This document shows positions 27,161 to 39,239 of a stretch of DNA of 64,000 bases, piece after piece. The translations under genes were made by a program, and so were the position numbers. The notes under the pieces are model-generated. The model was not told where the DNA came from. It saw only the letters and a list, made by a program, of their open reading frames with translations, and made no database searches. Source of the stretch: Lojkania enalia (lineage: Eukaryota; Ascomycota; Dothideomycetes; Pleosporales); assembly GCA_010094045.1 (NCBI GenBank), contig ML986749.1, forward strand, positions 45,662 through 109,661, written 5' to 3'. The number at the start of each line of letters is the position of its first letter. The first letter of the stretch is position 1.

Positions 27161-29839
27161 AGGAGTTTATTAGAGAGAAGGAATATAATATAGTAAAGTA
27201 TAATATATCTTATTAGCTAGGTATTAGTATTATATTCTAAGTCCTAAATAAGTAGACTTTACGGTCTAATACTATCTTAACTGGCAATTTCTTCGAGTTC
27301 CGCTTCTTTAATTTATACGACCGAATGTACTAGAGTAATCCTACTAGAAGAAGTAAAAGAATAACTACGCTAATAATACCTCTAATTAACGCTGGGGATT
27401 TCTTTAGATAGGATTTCGAGATATTATATTTCATCCCTATATAATAAGCAAAGCTAATTATTCTAGTAAGAAGCTTACTATTTAATAATATAACTGAAGC
27501 GATGAGTGTTTTATAAATAGTCTAACGTAGTATCGAGTCCCTCTATTTTAAACGCCTATAAACCCTAACGAAGTTCTTATAGTAATATTAAAAAGTTATA
27601 ATAATTAATTATATACTATTAGTAGAGAATTATTTCTCTACTCTAGTTGTTAAGAAATACGTATTTGAAATTTAAGTTTCTGAAAATGGAAATCCATTTT
27701 TGGAAACTCTAATCTCTTTAATATATAGGTATATCTAGACTAATAAATTATTAGTTTAAATTTGCTAAATTATTTATTAGTCTTTATATATAAGTAAGAT
27801 ATATAAAGTAAATGTTTTATTCTTTATACATTAAGATAGAGAAATTAACCTATTATATACTCTATATTCTTATTCTCGCGCATCTAAGTGTCGCGTATAG
27901 TTAAATAGAGAGGGCGTATATTTTGAGGAATAGAGTACTCTTAAGAAATCCCGGATTTCCTCGCGGGAATAGTATTAAATATGTTGTATAAAAGGGATGT
28001 AGCTAAGTATTATAGTCTTTTACTCCCCAGACGTAACTAATGAAAATATGTTTTATTATTTACTACCGATCGACAATCGAATATAAAGAATAATTCTACT
28101 AGAAGACCGTATCTGTAAGGAAACTTAAAGGACTTAGAACTAAACGATAGAGAGTCTAATACTTTTAGCACAAATAAATAATACAATCCTACTTCTATAC
28201 TTAGAGAATAGCTATATAACTAGGCTTAATAACAATCGCGCTTACAATGCCTTAAAAAAAATACATATATATAGTACGTTAAGCTCTTCTCTAAATAATA
28301 TATTACAGGATATCCAGCGATATAGTAAATTATATAGCTATTAAGGTAGGTTGTCTACAACTAATTTTAATAATAGCTATTACTATAAAGATAATAGCAC
28401 ACTAATAGCTTTATAGAGGAAGGCTTTACTATAAAAACCGTATCTTAAGGATGGCGAGGGAAGTAATCTCTGGTACACTTACCGTTTTCGTCTTCTAGCT
28501 CTAGTTTCTAGAAGTATCTATACTATCTATTAGGTATAGGACTTTAGTAGGCTAGACTTTATTAAGATTTATATAACATGTTTAGACGTTTATATTATAG
28601 TATAGAAGATATAGGATTATTATATAAAATATCTTAAGTAGAAACTGTTTTTATTTAATATTCGGTCTCTCTAATTACTATATACTCTAGCTTTTTATTA
28701 ATTTCTAGTACTATTTAGATATAAGTTCTTCTAAATAAATAAAAGTAGTCTTACTATTATATATTAGTATTAATCTATCTATATTTCTATAAGATTTTAA
28801 TTAGAAACTAAGTTTATATAAATATAAGTATAGCTTATATAGTCTTAATTGTGTCTGTTTTATCTAGTAGATGATTTAACCAATTAGACTTATTTTTAAT
28901 TACTGTAAGAAATCTATCTAGATTTCGAAAATCCTTCTAAGTTTACTGTTTAAGGGGCTAAGAAATAATATTATCTGTTGAGTAAATCTACTCTTATTTA
29001 AGAGCTAAAGAGCATGTATATAAGATATAATAACAGGCTATAGTTAGAATATAGTATATGTTATAAAGAAATCCTAAAAGAAGATAATATAGGCTTAAGA
29101 TTATAAATATTTAAACTAATTACTTCTATAAAAAGACTTATTATTTATTTGTATCTAGATAAGATTTAGAAATTAAAAATTAAGAATTTAAATTTAGGTT
29201 TTAAGAAATAAAAAGTAAATATTTTAACACCAATTTTAAATTTTAAAAAGAGGTTTAACTCTTTTAGTAAAATATCCGATTCTAAATTAAAGAAGAATAT
29301 AAAGAGAGAATACCCTATATTAGAGAATATAGAGTAGTAGATACGTGTAAATATAAAAGCTCCAATCTAACTAGGCGTAGATATATATAAAAAGGTAAGA
29401 AGAGCTACTAATAATAATTTTTAAAAGCGTTTTAAATCCCTTAAAAGAAAATTTAGTTAATTATAGCTTTATTTTAATATAGATGTCTATTTTCTAGCGC
29501 ATCGAAATGGCCGATTCTATATCTTTTCTTCTAAAGAGGAGGAAACCTGGCCTTTAAGCCTAGAAAAGCTGGTATAGAAGTATTATTCTACCTTATATAA
29601 TATAGTATTAACTTAACCTAGGAAAAATTATACCTTCTACTAATAACTAAAATTCCTATAAACTTTAATAATTCTAGTTCTATGTATAAGGAGAGGAGAT
29701 TAGAGGAAACTACTTCCTATATAAAAGTACTTTTAGAGTCTAGTTTAGATAGTAGAAAAGTTGATAGGTAGAGTTAGTCTAATAGTAAGTTAGAGTAGTT
29801 GGTGTATTTAATACCTCTAGTAACGTTAATTACTGCTAG
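27161..29839. other. RIP DNA, no gene resolved
   Basis: AT-rich mutated sequence. The part around 27.66-27.72 kb keeps more TG and CA than average, but I saw no gene, RNA or element end. Confidence 0.4.
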
Positions 29840-30850
29840 TTGAGGAATACTATTAAGAAATTTGAGGGGTATTTTAACTTTAAATAAATTAAATCTATTA
29901 TAGTTAAGTTATTTATAGTTAGCCCCTTAGCAGGTCTAGGGATATATATATAGTATATCTCGTATTTCTAGTTAATAGATATAGTTTTTCTAACTCTTAT
30001 TAGAGCTAGCCAGCTCTAACAAAATTCTATATATATATTAATAATTGTTCTAGTCTTATAGAGGTTCGATACTATAGCTATCTCTAAATATCTAACTTAA
30101 GTACCTTTTAATCTAAAAATTACGTGCGTATTATTACCTTCTTATCTAATCCGTATAGCTACTTTCGTGGGAAAATAATAAATGCTTATTATAGAACTAC
30201 TATTAAGCTCTTACTACGTATAATATATATAAAATAGCTACACCTAAATATTAAAGTACTATTAAAATAATAGGGAGTTAATACTAGCTTTATAGTTGCT
30301 ATCGCGCGTAAAATTTATATAAATTAGCTATTCTGGTTAGTACTTTTAGGTAAAGTTGTTACATGTTTCTATTATCCTATTATAATTTAGTTGGTCTATT
30401 TTTAGGCCTATATAGTCTTACTATTACTAGCCTCTAGTTAAGTACGCTACTTACCCTTAATACATTAATATTTACCTTAGTAATTAATGCTGCCTGATAC
30501 GCGATAAAAGTAGGTCTATTTCTAGCTAGCGCGAAATAAATTTCTTGTTAGTTTCTAGCTTTATACTTATTAGCGTTTCAGTTTAACTAGTAGTAATTTA
30601 ATAGACGTTAATATTATAAAGCTAGACTATCTTAGTAGTCTCTTTAGATACGTTTATAGTAGTATCTATATTAAGCCTTTCTTAACTTATTATCCAGCCC
30701 GTTAACGGATTTAAAATATAATCTCGTTTCTTAGTATTAGAAATTATAAATAATACGAAAATATAATAGTTATTAGGATGTATATAAAGTTTAAGTAGTA
30801 TAAAGTTAAAGTACTCCTTATTCTTTATTATAGTAGGTTTCTTACTCTAC
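29840..30850 (-). pseudogene. RIP-decayed gene, repeat family D/E, copy E
   Basis: Minus-strand register of about 330 codons from about 30830, with only TAA/TAG stops. It starts KEYFNFILLKLYIHPNNYYI and contains QELNSSSII and RYLEIAI, matching copy D in order though with different spacing (about 120 bp here against about 240 bp in D between the last two marks).  Gln-rich positions all appear as stops. Unknown family. A transposon-encoded protein is possible. Confidence 0.42.
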
Positions 30851-32940
30851 AGAGATTCCTCTTTAAGGTAATATATAATAAAGTTCCAAGTATAATTTAG
30901 ATAGAGTTATATAATTTTAGTATAATATCCTAAGAGGTATATAAATATAGAGTGTTCTTAAGTTTAATATTTGCTATATATAGATTATATTCCTAAGAGG
31001 CTGCATCTGTATCTCTATTACCGTTTACTTCTTCTAATTCTCCCTCTAATCCTGCTTCTAACCCTTCCTTTAAGAGGTAAGATAACTTTCTCTTAAGTAC
31101 TTATATCTACTTATCCTTTAGTACAGCTGCGTTAAGACGGAAGGTAGGCTAGCTAAATATCTAATATAGAAGTTAGTAGGATATATAACTAGGTATATTA
31201 ACCTTATATATACGTTTAATTCTTATAACTGCTTTTTTAGAGTAATATTCTTAGAATTCAGGTGTAAATACTCTTCTAAACACGCGTAAAGTACTGTTAT
31301 TAAGCTATTATATATAATATTCTACCTATAATAGTTATCTATTAATTATTTCACCTGTTAGGCAGCTTTAATACATCGATTTTCCGTAGCATATAGTATT
31401 TCCCGCGTAATATTGTGTAATTCTATCTTAGTCCGAAGAAGAATAGTAATAGTAGAAAACTAATCCGTATAGGGAGGGAGTAGCTATATTATACTAGTAC
31501 TCTAAACGACTTGTAAGGGCTATTAAGTATTAAGGGCGACTAAATTCTGCGGTTAAGCCGGCTTAGGGGCGGTAGTAAAAGGTAAGACTGCTAGTTCAGC
31601 ACCCCTATTTAGATGCTCTAGAAATAGAGTCGGCTTAAAGCCCGTCTTATATTCCTCTTTAATAGCCGGTTGGGATATATTTAGTAAAAAGGGAATATAA
31701 GACATTTGTGATATTTTAAACAAAATACTAGTAATTAGACTGAGAAGGTAAGGAAAATTATTAGATTCTTCTATAGTACAGTAATTAGAGTAGACGCTTA
31801 TATTTTAGAATTAAAGGCGAAAATAAGTATAAATATAGCTTTACTATACTCTTAGTCGTAGAATTCTTTATCTAATCTATTCTACATAAAATAGAGTAAA
31901 TACCCAAAATACTTTCCTCTATTCTTAACTCCTAGATCTTATTTTCGCATATAAAACCGCGCTATAATTCTTTAATTTTTAAACTATTATATAATTTTAG
32001 AATTTTATTTTCTATTTTTTATTTTCCATTTTTCATTTTCTATTTTCTAGATCCTAATTTAAAACCTGTACCTCTCCTATTTACTAAGTATATTTAACCT
32101 TAAAGTAAGTAATTAATGTTAATAACCTATTACGTTCCTTTAGAAGTATCTAATATTAGAAACGCATAGTAATAAGTCAACCTTAATAATAGCTAACTAT
32201 CCTAAATTGTCCGTACACCCGTAAGCTACTAATACTTTTATCCGTATCCCACGACTATAAAGAGTACTAGACCTATTACAACTGCTTATATCTACTAAAT
32301 CATCCTTATTAGAAGTATACTTATAAGGCGAGTCGCCTATAAATACTAATACTATTAGTATTAAAAATATATCTATTCCCACAACTTTTAATGCTAATAA
32401 AGAGCCTCTCTAGGCGTTATTTTTCCCTTTATAAGCGATAAACATTAAATCGTCCTAAAAAAGACCGTGAGACAATCTAAAAAGTCTAGAAAACCTTAGA
32501 AAATTTACCTAGGATACTATTAAATAGGCTATATAAACACAAAGAGGTTATTCTAGTCTTATAATAGTAAAGAAGCTCGACTGAGTCGTAGATATAAAAG
32601 AGAAGAAGGTTCTCGAGTAAATAAATTATAAGAATATTATACATTTAAACTACATTCTTAAAGATATAGATTCTCTTTTTCTCAGGTTTAAATATTATTA
32701 AGTTACCCTTAGGGAAATACTCTATATTTATTTAAGGCTCGAAAAGTTTTACCTATAATATATTATACGTTCTATAAGTTTTTAATTACTAAAATGTTAT
32801 ATTAGCTAATAAAAAGATTTTCGGAACTTTAATTTATCTCGGCGGTCTTAGAATAGTATACTATAACGTCGGACTGCGGATAATCTAAGTTGTTGGCTAT
32901 AATTTGCGGGTCGTACTATATAAGTATTATTTAGATAATA
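30851..32940. other. RIP DNA, no gene resolved
   Basis: AT-rich mutated sequence with a TTTTC-type simple repeat at 32001-32050. A 61-codon minus-strand stretch open at 32197-32382 looks like a chance or decayed fragment. No RNA gene seen. Confidence 0.4.
32001..32050. repeat. degenerate ATTTTCT-type heptamer repeat
   Basis: About six units of 7-8 bases based on ATTTTCT/ATTTTTC. Comparable in period to the repeat at 10157-10200 read on the other strand (TTTTCAG). Function unknown. Confidence 0.5.
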
Positions 32941-33470
32941 AGGCTATTACTAATATAAATAGCCGGCTTTAATTCTACGACACAAAATACATTAATATAA
33001 TACTCTAATACTAATATAGTAGACCTAGGTTTTGTTCTTTTAGATTATATAGAAGGCCATCCTTAGTCTGCTAAAAAGAAACGGGTTCGATATATCGAGG
33101 AATAAAGAGCTATAAATAAAGTATTTAGACTCTCTCTACTAGAGTACTGGAGTAGCTGTAAACAGCTAATTAACTATCTAGATAATATTTTCAGCGAGAA
33201 TCGACCGATAGATATAAAGATGCTAAAGCCGGTAAAATATGTATAGTATAATAGTAATCAATCTAGAAAACTTACTCAACTAGTATTAATTTTTTATTTT
33301 ACAGTTATAAGATGCTGTATATCTACAACTATTTATTAAACTAGTTACTTTAGAGTACTATACTTAATAGGTGCTAGGGATATAGAGTATTAGGAACTTG
33401 GTATAAATTTTGAGTCTAATTTAAACAAGTCTATATTACCTTCTATTCTACTCTTATATTTCTAGAGCCT
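32941..33470 (+). pseudogene. RIP-decayed gene, family unknown
   Basis: Plus-strand register with few stops (about 9 in 170 codons, all TAA/TAG). It reads smoothly through DLGFVLLDYIEGHPQSAKKK, a basic KKRVRYIEEQRA stretch and FRLSLLEYWSSCKQLINYLD. A possible intron end (pyrimidine run then ACAG) is seen near 33304, although the frame also reads through it. I considered a Gypsy reverse transcriptase because of YLDNIFSEN (compare YLDDILIFSEN), but the surroundings do not fit. Family not recognised. Confidence 0.4.
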
Positions 33471-36400
33471 CTAATTATATAAGATTTATATATAGCAATA
33501 TAATTAGTTAAGGATGTTCGCTTCCCCTATACTTATTAGCCTATAGTATATTATAGTAATTCGTTTAACTACTATATATTCTATAACCTACTTTAGAAAG
33601 AGTCTCGCTACTTTACTATTAACCTCTAGGTGTTAGCCTATCTAGATCTAAGAGTTACTAGAAGTTAAATATTAAAGAGATTATGTAAAAATATTAATTA
33701 TTTAAACGAATCTACATTTTTAACTTCGTAATACCGAGTAAAATACCTTACTAAATATACTAGATTTTATGCAATTTTCTCTTCAACTAAACCCTTAGTA
33801 GTAGTTTCTTAACTTCCCTATAGTCGATATATTTAAAAGAAGTCTGTAAGCCCTGCACTTCGATAAGTTAATATATAAGATAAGGTATATTACTTATTAA
33901 AGTAGGTCTACTCGTAATTCCCTCTAGTAGGATATAAATAGGATTATTTAAACCCTTTACAACGAAATCTATACTTTGTCTAAAAGCTAGTATCCCCTTT
34001 AAAATAACCTTAAAGTAGTTAATCGAACGGCTAGAGATGATAAAAGAAGTATAACTACGTATAAGGAGGTGATATAGTTTCTTTCTCCCTCTATAATCTA
34101 AACGAATCCGGTATAAGATAGTTCTAGTATACTAGATAACCCCTCTTTAAAGTTGATAAAAAGAAATCAGTTTAAAGTAAAATATTAAGGTAATAAGCAA
34201 GTCTTTAACCAGTCTTACCTAAATATTAGATAAGATATATTAATTAGCTTAGCGTTTAAGCTGTTAGATTACTAATATATTATTAAGTGCGGGTTCTAGT
34301 CCTGGGAAATAGATGTTAAATCGATAATATCTGTTCCGTAGATCTGTAGGGATATATTTAATAAAAGTTTTCTATTATTTCTCTTCATCTAGATAGCCTA
34401 TATAATTTCCTATAAGTCGCTTTAGGAATCGATCCCTAACGGGCGAATATAGGCCGAATTTATATATTAGTAAGAGAGATATACTAGTATTAAGAGATAA
34501 TATATAATCGATATAGCTATTACCTTATTCTAGAATATAGCATCTGTTAGGCTAAATAACGGCGCATTCCTAGGTCGCAATAAAAGCGGGGTTATTATAC
34601 TCTAAACCCCTATCTTAGAATATTCTTAAGTTATTAACGTCCTTTAGTTTAAAGAAAAATAGAGCGGTAGAGGTATATACGGCTCTAGAAATTTTTTACT
34701 AAGATATAAATGGGGGGTTTAGAGACGTAAAAACTTATACGTTAGAAATAGAGATCTTATCCTCCTAATTGCCAGCACGAATATAATAGTATACTACAAA
34801 ACTTAGCTTTAGAAACCGGGGTTTAATAGTATATATACTATTCTCGCTATTCCTAGAACCTCTATTATAATTTAAAAGGATATATAGAATATTATACCGC
34901 GTAGTAGTAGTAGTAACTACAATTTTTATATTATTTCGAAGTGGGTTAAATATCTTAGAGGATGTAGAAGAGGCTGAATAAAAGGTCTTTCTAATTGTAG
35001 ATAAGTTATACTAATAATCTTAGATGTATATCTCTAACAGCCGCTATACGCGTTAAGTAAAGAATAAACTTTCTTTCTTCTATATAAATGTTTTAGACGT
35101 AAAATCCTCAAAATATATTAGGTATTCTTATAGCGTCTATCTTATAAGAAAAAGTCTAATAGCAATTAAGCCACCTATATAATATAATTAGGAAATAAAT
35201 ATGCTGCTTAAAGTTTTAGTACTTACCTACTAAAGTTCTATATACATAGTTAAAAAACTCCTAGAAGAGGATCCTAAACTCCTTTAACTCCCGCTCTAAA
35301 TATTATATAAATATAAGAGAGACTACCCCCCTAATACCTCTACTATTTATATAAAGGATCCGAATACTAACTATAGGAGGTATAAGGCGAAATATTAATC
35401 CCTTTTAAGTATACCTATAAAGTAGACACTCTAAGAAGATATAGGAGTATTTCTTAGACTGTAACTTCTATCTAAAACGCTGAATACAAATATTATAAAT
35501 AGCGTATCTATAGTTAAATACCTTCTCTAGTATTAATATAAAGTAAGAGAAGCAGGATTTAAAGTTTTTTAATAAGGAGAAGTATAACTAGAGGTCGCGT
35601 AGCTACTTAGAGTATTATTTTAGAGCGCTTTACGCGACCGGATCTAAATCTAGCTTTCTTAATATTACTACTATCTCTTCGCCTACCGCGGAGATAAACT
35701 AATATTAGATTTAATTATTATTAGTATAGGATTTAATAGCCTATTTATAAAGTTTATTATAAAATTTATTAAAGACGGATTATATAGAAAACCCTTAAGA
35801 TAGTTAACGGTATTTATTACCGGCTATTAGAAGCTTACTATATAATCTAGGAGGGTAGCTTGCTAAAAATAATGCTAAAGCAATAAGAGGAATAATAACC
35901 TCCTATAACTATAATTAACTTAGTATTAAACTTAATATTTCTGTTATATAAGTTTAAAACTTATTATATATAAAGTTTGTAGGTCTAGAGGCTCTTAGGA
36001 AGCTAAAACGCGACTTATCTAAGTAGAAATATATAAGAATACAGTCTACGAAGGTATTAATATACTATATACTAAACTAATAGTAGCTTGTCCTCCGTCC
36101 CTGCTATATATCTTTAGCTAGAGTTAGCAACTATCGCCGAAGAATGAGAGAACGAAGGCTATTATCCCAGTTCTTATATAAGCTTAGAATCTGAATACTC
36201 TAGAAGAGAGAAGTAATATTCCTATCTACTAAATAGCTACTATTAAATACTATAGTTATAGTTATTACCTTAGTAATAGTCGCGTAGAGCTTTTATTGAG
36301 CGATTACTAGGTTAAATAAGAGTAACTTTATCTCTATAATAATAAAGATATATAGAAGTATAGGCCCGGGGAGGGTATAAGATTTAGATTTAACAGCTTA

Positions 36401-37244
36401 CTAGGTAAGAAGATTTATAACGCGTATAATCCCGCTGAAATCTACTATAAAGTAATATACTACGTTTAATAGAGGGGTTAGAACTCTAGAAACTAGGAGA
36501 TTTAGAAGATCTACAGTTATATAATCGCCGGCGCGCAACCAGCTAATAGGTTTAGAGCTATATAATATCAATTTTAGGTTGAAAGACGGTAAAGACTCGC
36601 CCTAGAGCTTACAATCGAGGTATAACACGTAAGTATCGCTTCTAACAATCTTCGTATCTTTAACTAGTTGGATCTAACTATAAAAACTGGTAGATACTAT
36701 TATAGATAACCCTTTCAGCATATAATTTAGAAGTGTTACTTTCTTCTTCCTTCTAATAAGGGTAATAAGTAATGTCTAAATGTTTTCGGTACCGCTGCTA
36801 TAGAGAGAGCTGAAAGGAGTATTATATACCTAAAGAATCGTCTCGTTTTTAATATTTTTAATACTAATCTATAGACGCCCTAATATTATAAGATAATATA
36901 CGTCTTTGCAAAATAATTATATTCTAATTAGTATATAAAGAGTATATTTAGGTAGAGGTTGTATTATAAAAGGGCGTGGAATATATCTTTTAGTAAAAAC
37001 GTACGGATCTAAGTGTTACTTTAAATTAGGCTCTAAAACCTAAAATCGATTTCTCGGTTTTTAAATGCTGGATATTATATTTTATAGATTAGAGAATCGT
37101 AATTAACTCCTACACCTTTAATACTCTAGACCGACTAGAGTTAAGTTCTTTAAGAAGCTATAACCTCTCGCTAATTCAGGTTCCAATCTTACCTCAATTA
37201 CCTAAGATCCTAATATACGAATACTTAAAATATATATTACTATA
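33471..37244. other. RIP DNA, mostly unresolved
   Basis: Mutated AT-rich sequence. A plus-strand stretch around 35430-35880 reads tolerably in one frame (YFLDCNFYLKRQIQ and beyond) but its limits and identity are unclear. No RNA genes or element ends identified. Confidence 0.4.
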
Positions 37245-37972
37245 GCTAAAAAGAATTCTAACTTTATAAAAGTAAAGATAAAGTATCTTTTAGAGATTAT
37301 ATACCTTAAGCTTAACAATTTAAACTTTAGATTTACCTTACGCCAGAAGAAGTATAGGGAAAAATCTAAGCATACTTAAGCCTACCTCTTAAATATCTTT
37401 GTATTAGGTAGGTATTAGTAGGAAGAGGAAGAAAATTTTATAGACGTTATTATTAAGACTAGTATTTTTAAGTTAGCTATTAAAAGTATAGGACTATATA
37501 AAGAGACGTTTAAAGTAATAACTTTAGAAGTAAAGCTCTGTCCCTTAGAACTCCCAAAGCTTAGAATTTCCCGGCCCGTTAATTGCCTAAATAGGCTATA
37601 TCGAGTAGCTATAGCTAAAAATTTTCTTAATAGAAATAATCGATAGTAGATCGTACGGCTCTACTTAAAAGGTACGGAAACCTTCTATAGGACTGTTAAG
37701 TTTAAATTACTTATATCTCTCTTAAAGAATTAAGTAGTAATATAGCTACACGACTTGTCGAATTATTTGTATATAAGTAATAATATTCTAATAGTATAAT
37801 ATTTCGAAATATTCGAAGGTATTATCTCCTTAATAATATAGAATCCGAGAACTAGTAGTAGGCCTATTTAACCAATACTAAACGTAAAGATCTTTACCAG
37901 CTAATAAAAAACAACCTTATAATTATAGTATTTAATCGTTTCTTCAACTTTCTAGAGTTATAAACGCTGATT
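37245..37972 (+). pseudogene. RIP-decayed gene, well-preserved register, family unknown
   Basis: About 240 codons in one plus-strand register with a low stop load (about 5 in the first 150 codons), ending at a TGA that could be a mutated CGA. Readable parts include FIKVKIKYLLEIIYLKLNNL, a basic TLRQKKYREKSKH segment, and SRPVNCLNRLYRVAIAKNFL. The low stop density makes it one of the best-kept coding traces in the block. I do not recognise the domain. The start probably lies further upstream. Confidence 0.42.
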
Positions 37973-39239
37973 CAGCTTAGTATATTATATTAGTTATACG
38001 GTTTAAGATGTCCTAAGGTATATAAACCTTTAATTAAGACTAGAAGGAGCTAATAAAAATTAGGAGCTTAATACTTATTTATAATATATTAAGGCTATAT
38101 AGAGTTGTATAGTACTATTAAATAGCCGGAGATATATTAATACTATTACCATCCAGCATCTAGAATTATGCATACCAGGCGTATTAGAGAATAATAAAAG
38201 ACGTATAACGTTTTTAATAGAGTTGAACCAAATATTTACTACTCTACTAGATAAACTAGATATTAAGAATAAGATATTATAGTCAATTAAATTAGTTAGA
38301 TACCTTATTTCTTCTTTATAAATATTCTTTAAGAACTAGAAATACTTAGAACCTTACTATATTATTCTCCGGACGTTACTTAGCAAGTCTAAAAAGTAGT
38401 CTATATAGAAGGGCTTTTTAGCAAATTATTTCCGACCTCTAGAATTATATGTCCAATATTTAGAATAGAGTACTAGAACCTTCTTACTTTCTAAATCTTC
38501 CGTTATTTCATTTTATACTAGGAAAGCTATTAGTTACCTATAGTTATAGCTGTTCTGCTTAAGATATTTCCCCGAGATAACTTCTATAGCACCGAAAATA
38601 ATACCTAAGATAAAGAAGTAAAGGAGAGACTATAATCCTACTCTTTAGTAAAAGTTAAATAGACTCGCAGTTGTGCTTAGCTTTAGAATACCTCCAACTC
38701 TTTAGCTTGCCACCTAAAGCCTAGATAGGGAGAATATAATATAATTTCTATAATCTACTCGACTAAGTTAGGAAGGAAATTTAGAAAGTTACCTAAACAG
38801 AATTGTTTAGGTACTAGAGGACTTAATAGAGAATTCCTTATCGTATTTACAGCCCGTATTTACCGTACTAAAACTACTAGATAGGGATTAGCGGTGCGGT
38901 AAACTATATAATAAGAGCTATAATACTGATAAGTTATATTTGTTTATTCTACTATTCTTCGAAAATATTATAAATAGGGTTAATATTACACCAATTTTTA
39001 TAAAGCGCGCTATTATAACCTTATTTTTTAAACTATATATACTCTAAGTAAGAATAAATTAATCCTTAAATATATCAGCTAATTAGAGAAAGACTCGATC
39101 TATCTCTTAGTCGCAGCTAACATCTATAGAGAACCTATATACCTTAATTACGCATATAAAACGGCCCCAGTATTTTAGATGCAAGTGCTAAACTCTATAA
39201 GAGAAGCTTAAACAAGTTAATATAAACTATATAAATATT
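37973..39239. other. RIP DNA, no gene resolved
   Basis: AT-rich mutated sequence between two decayed frames. No intact feature seen. Confidence 0.4.

Noticed and set aside
33170..33200. YLDNIFSEN as a Gypsy reverse transcriptase YLDDILIFSEN motif
   Set aside because: The motif would need three missing residues and the surrounding frame shows no other reverse transcriptase blocks.
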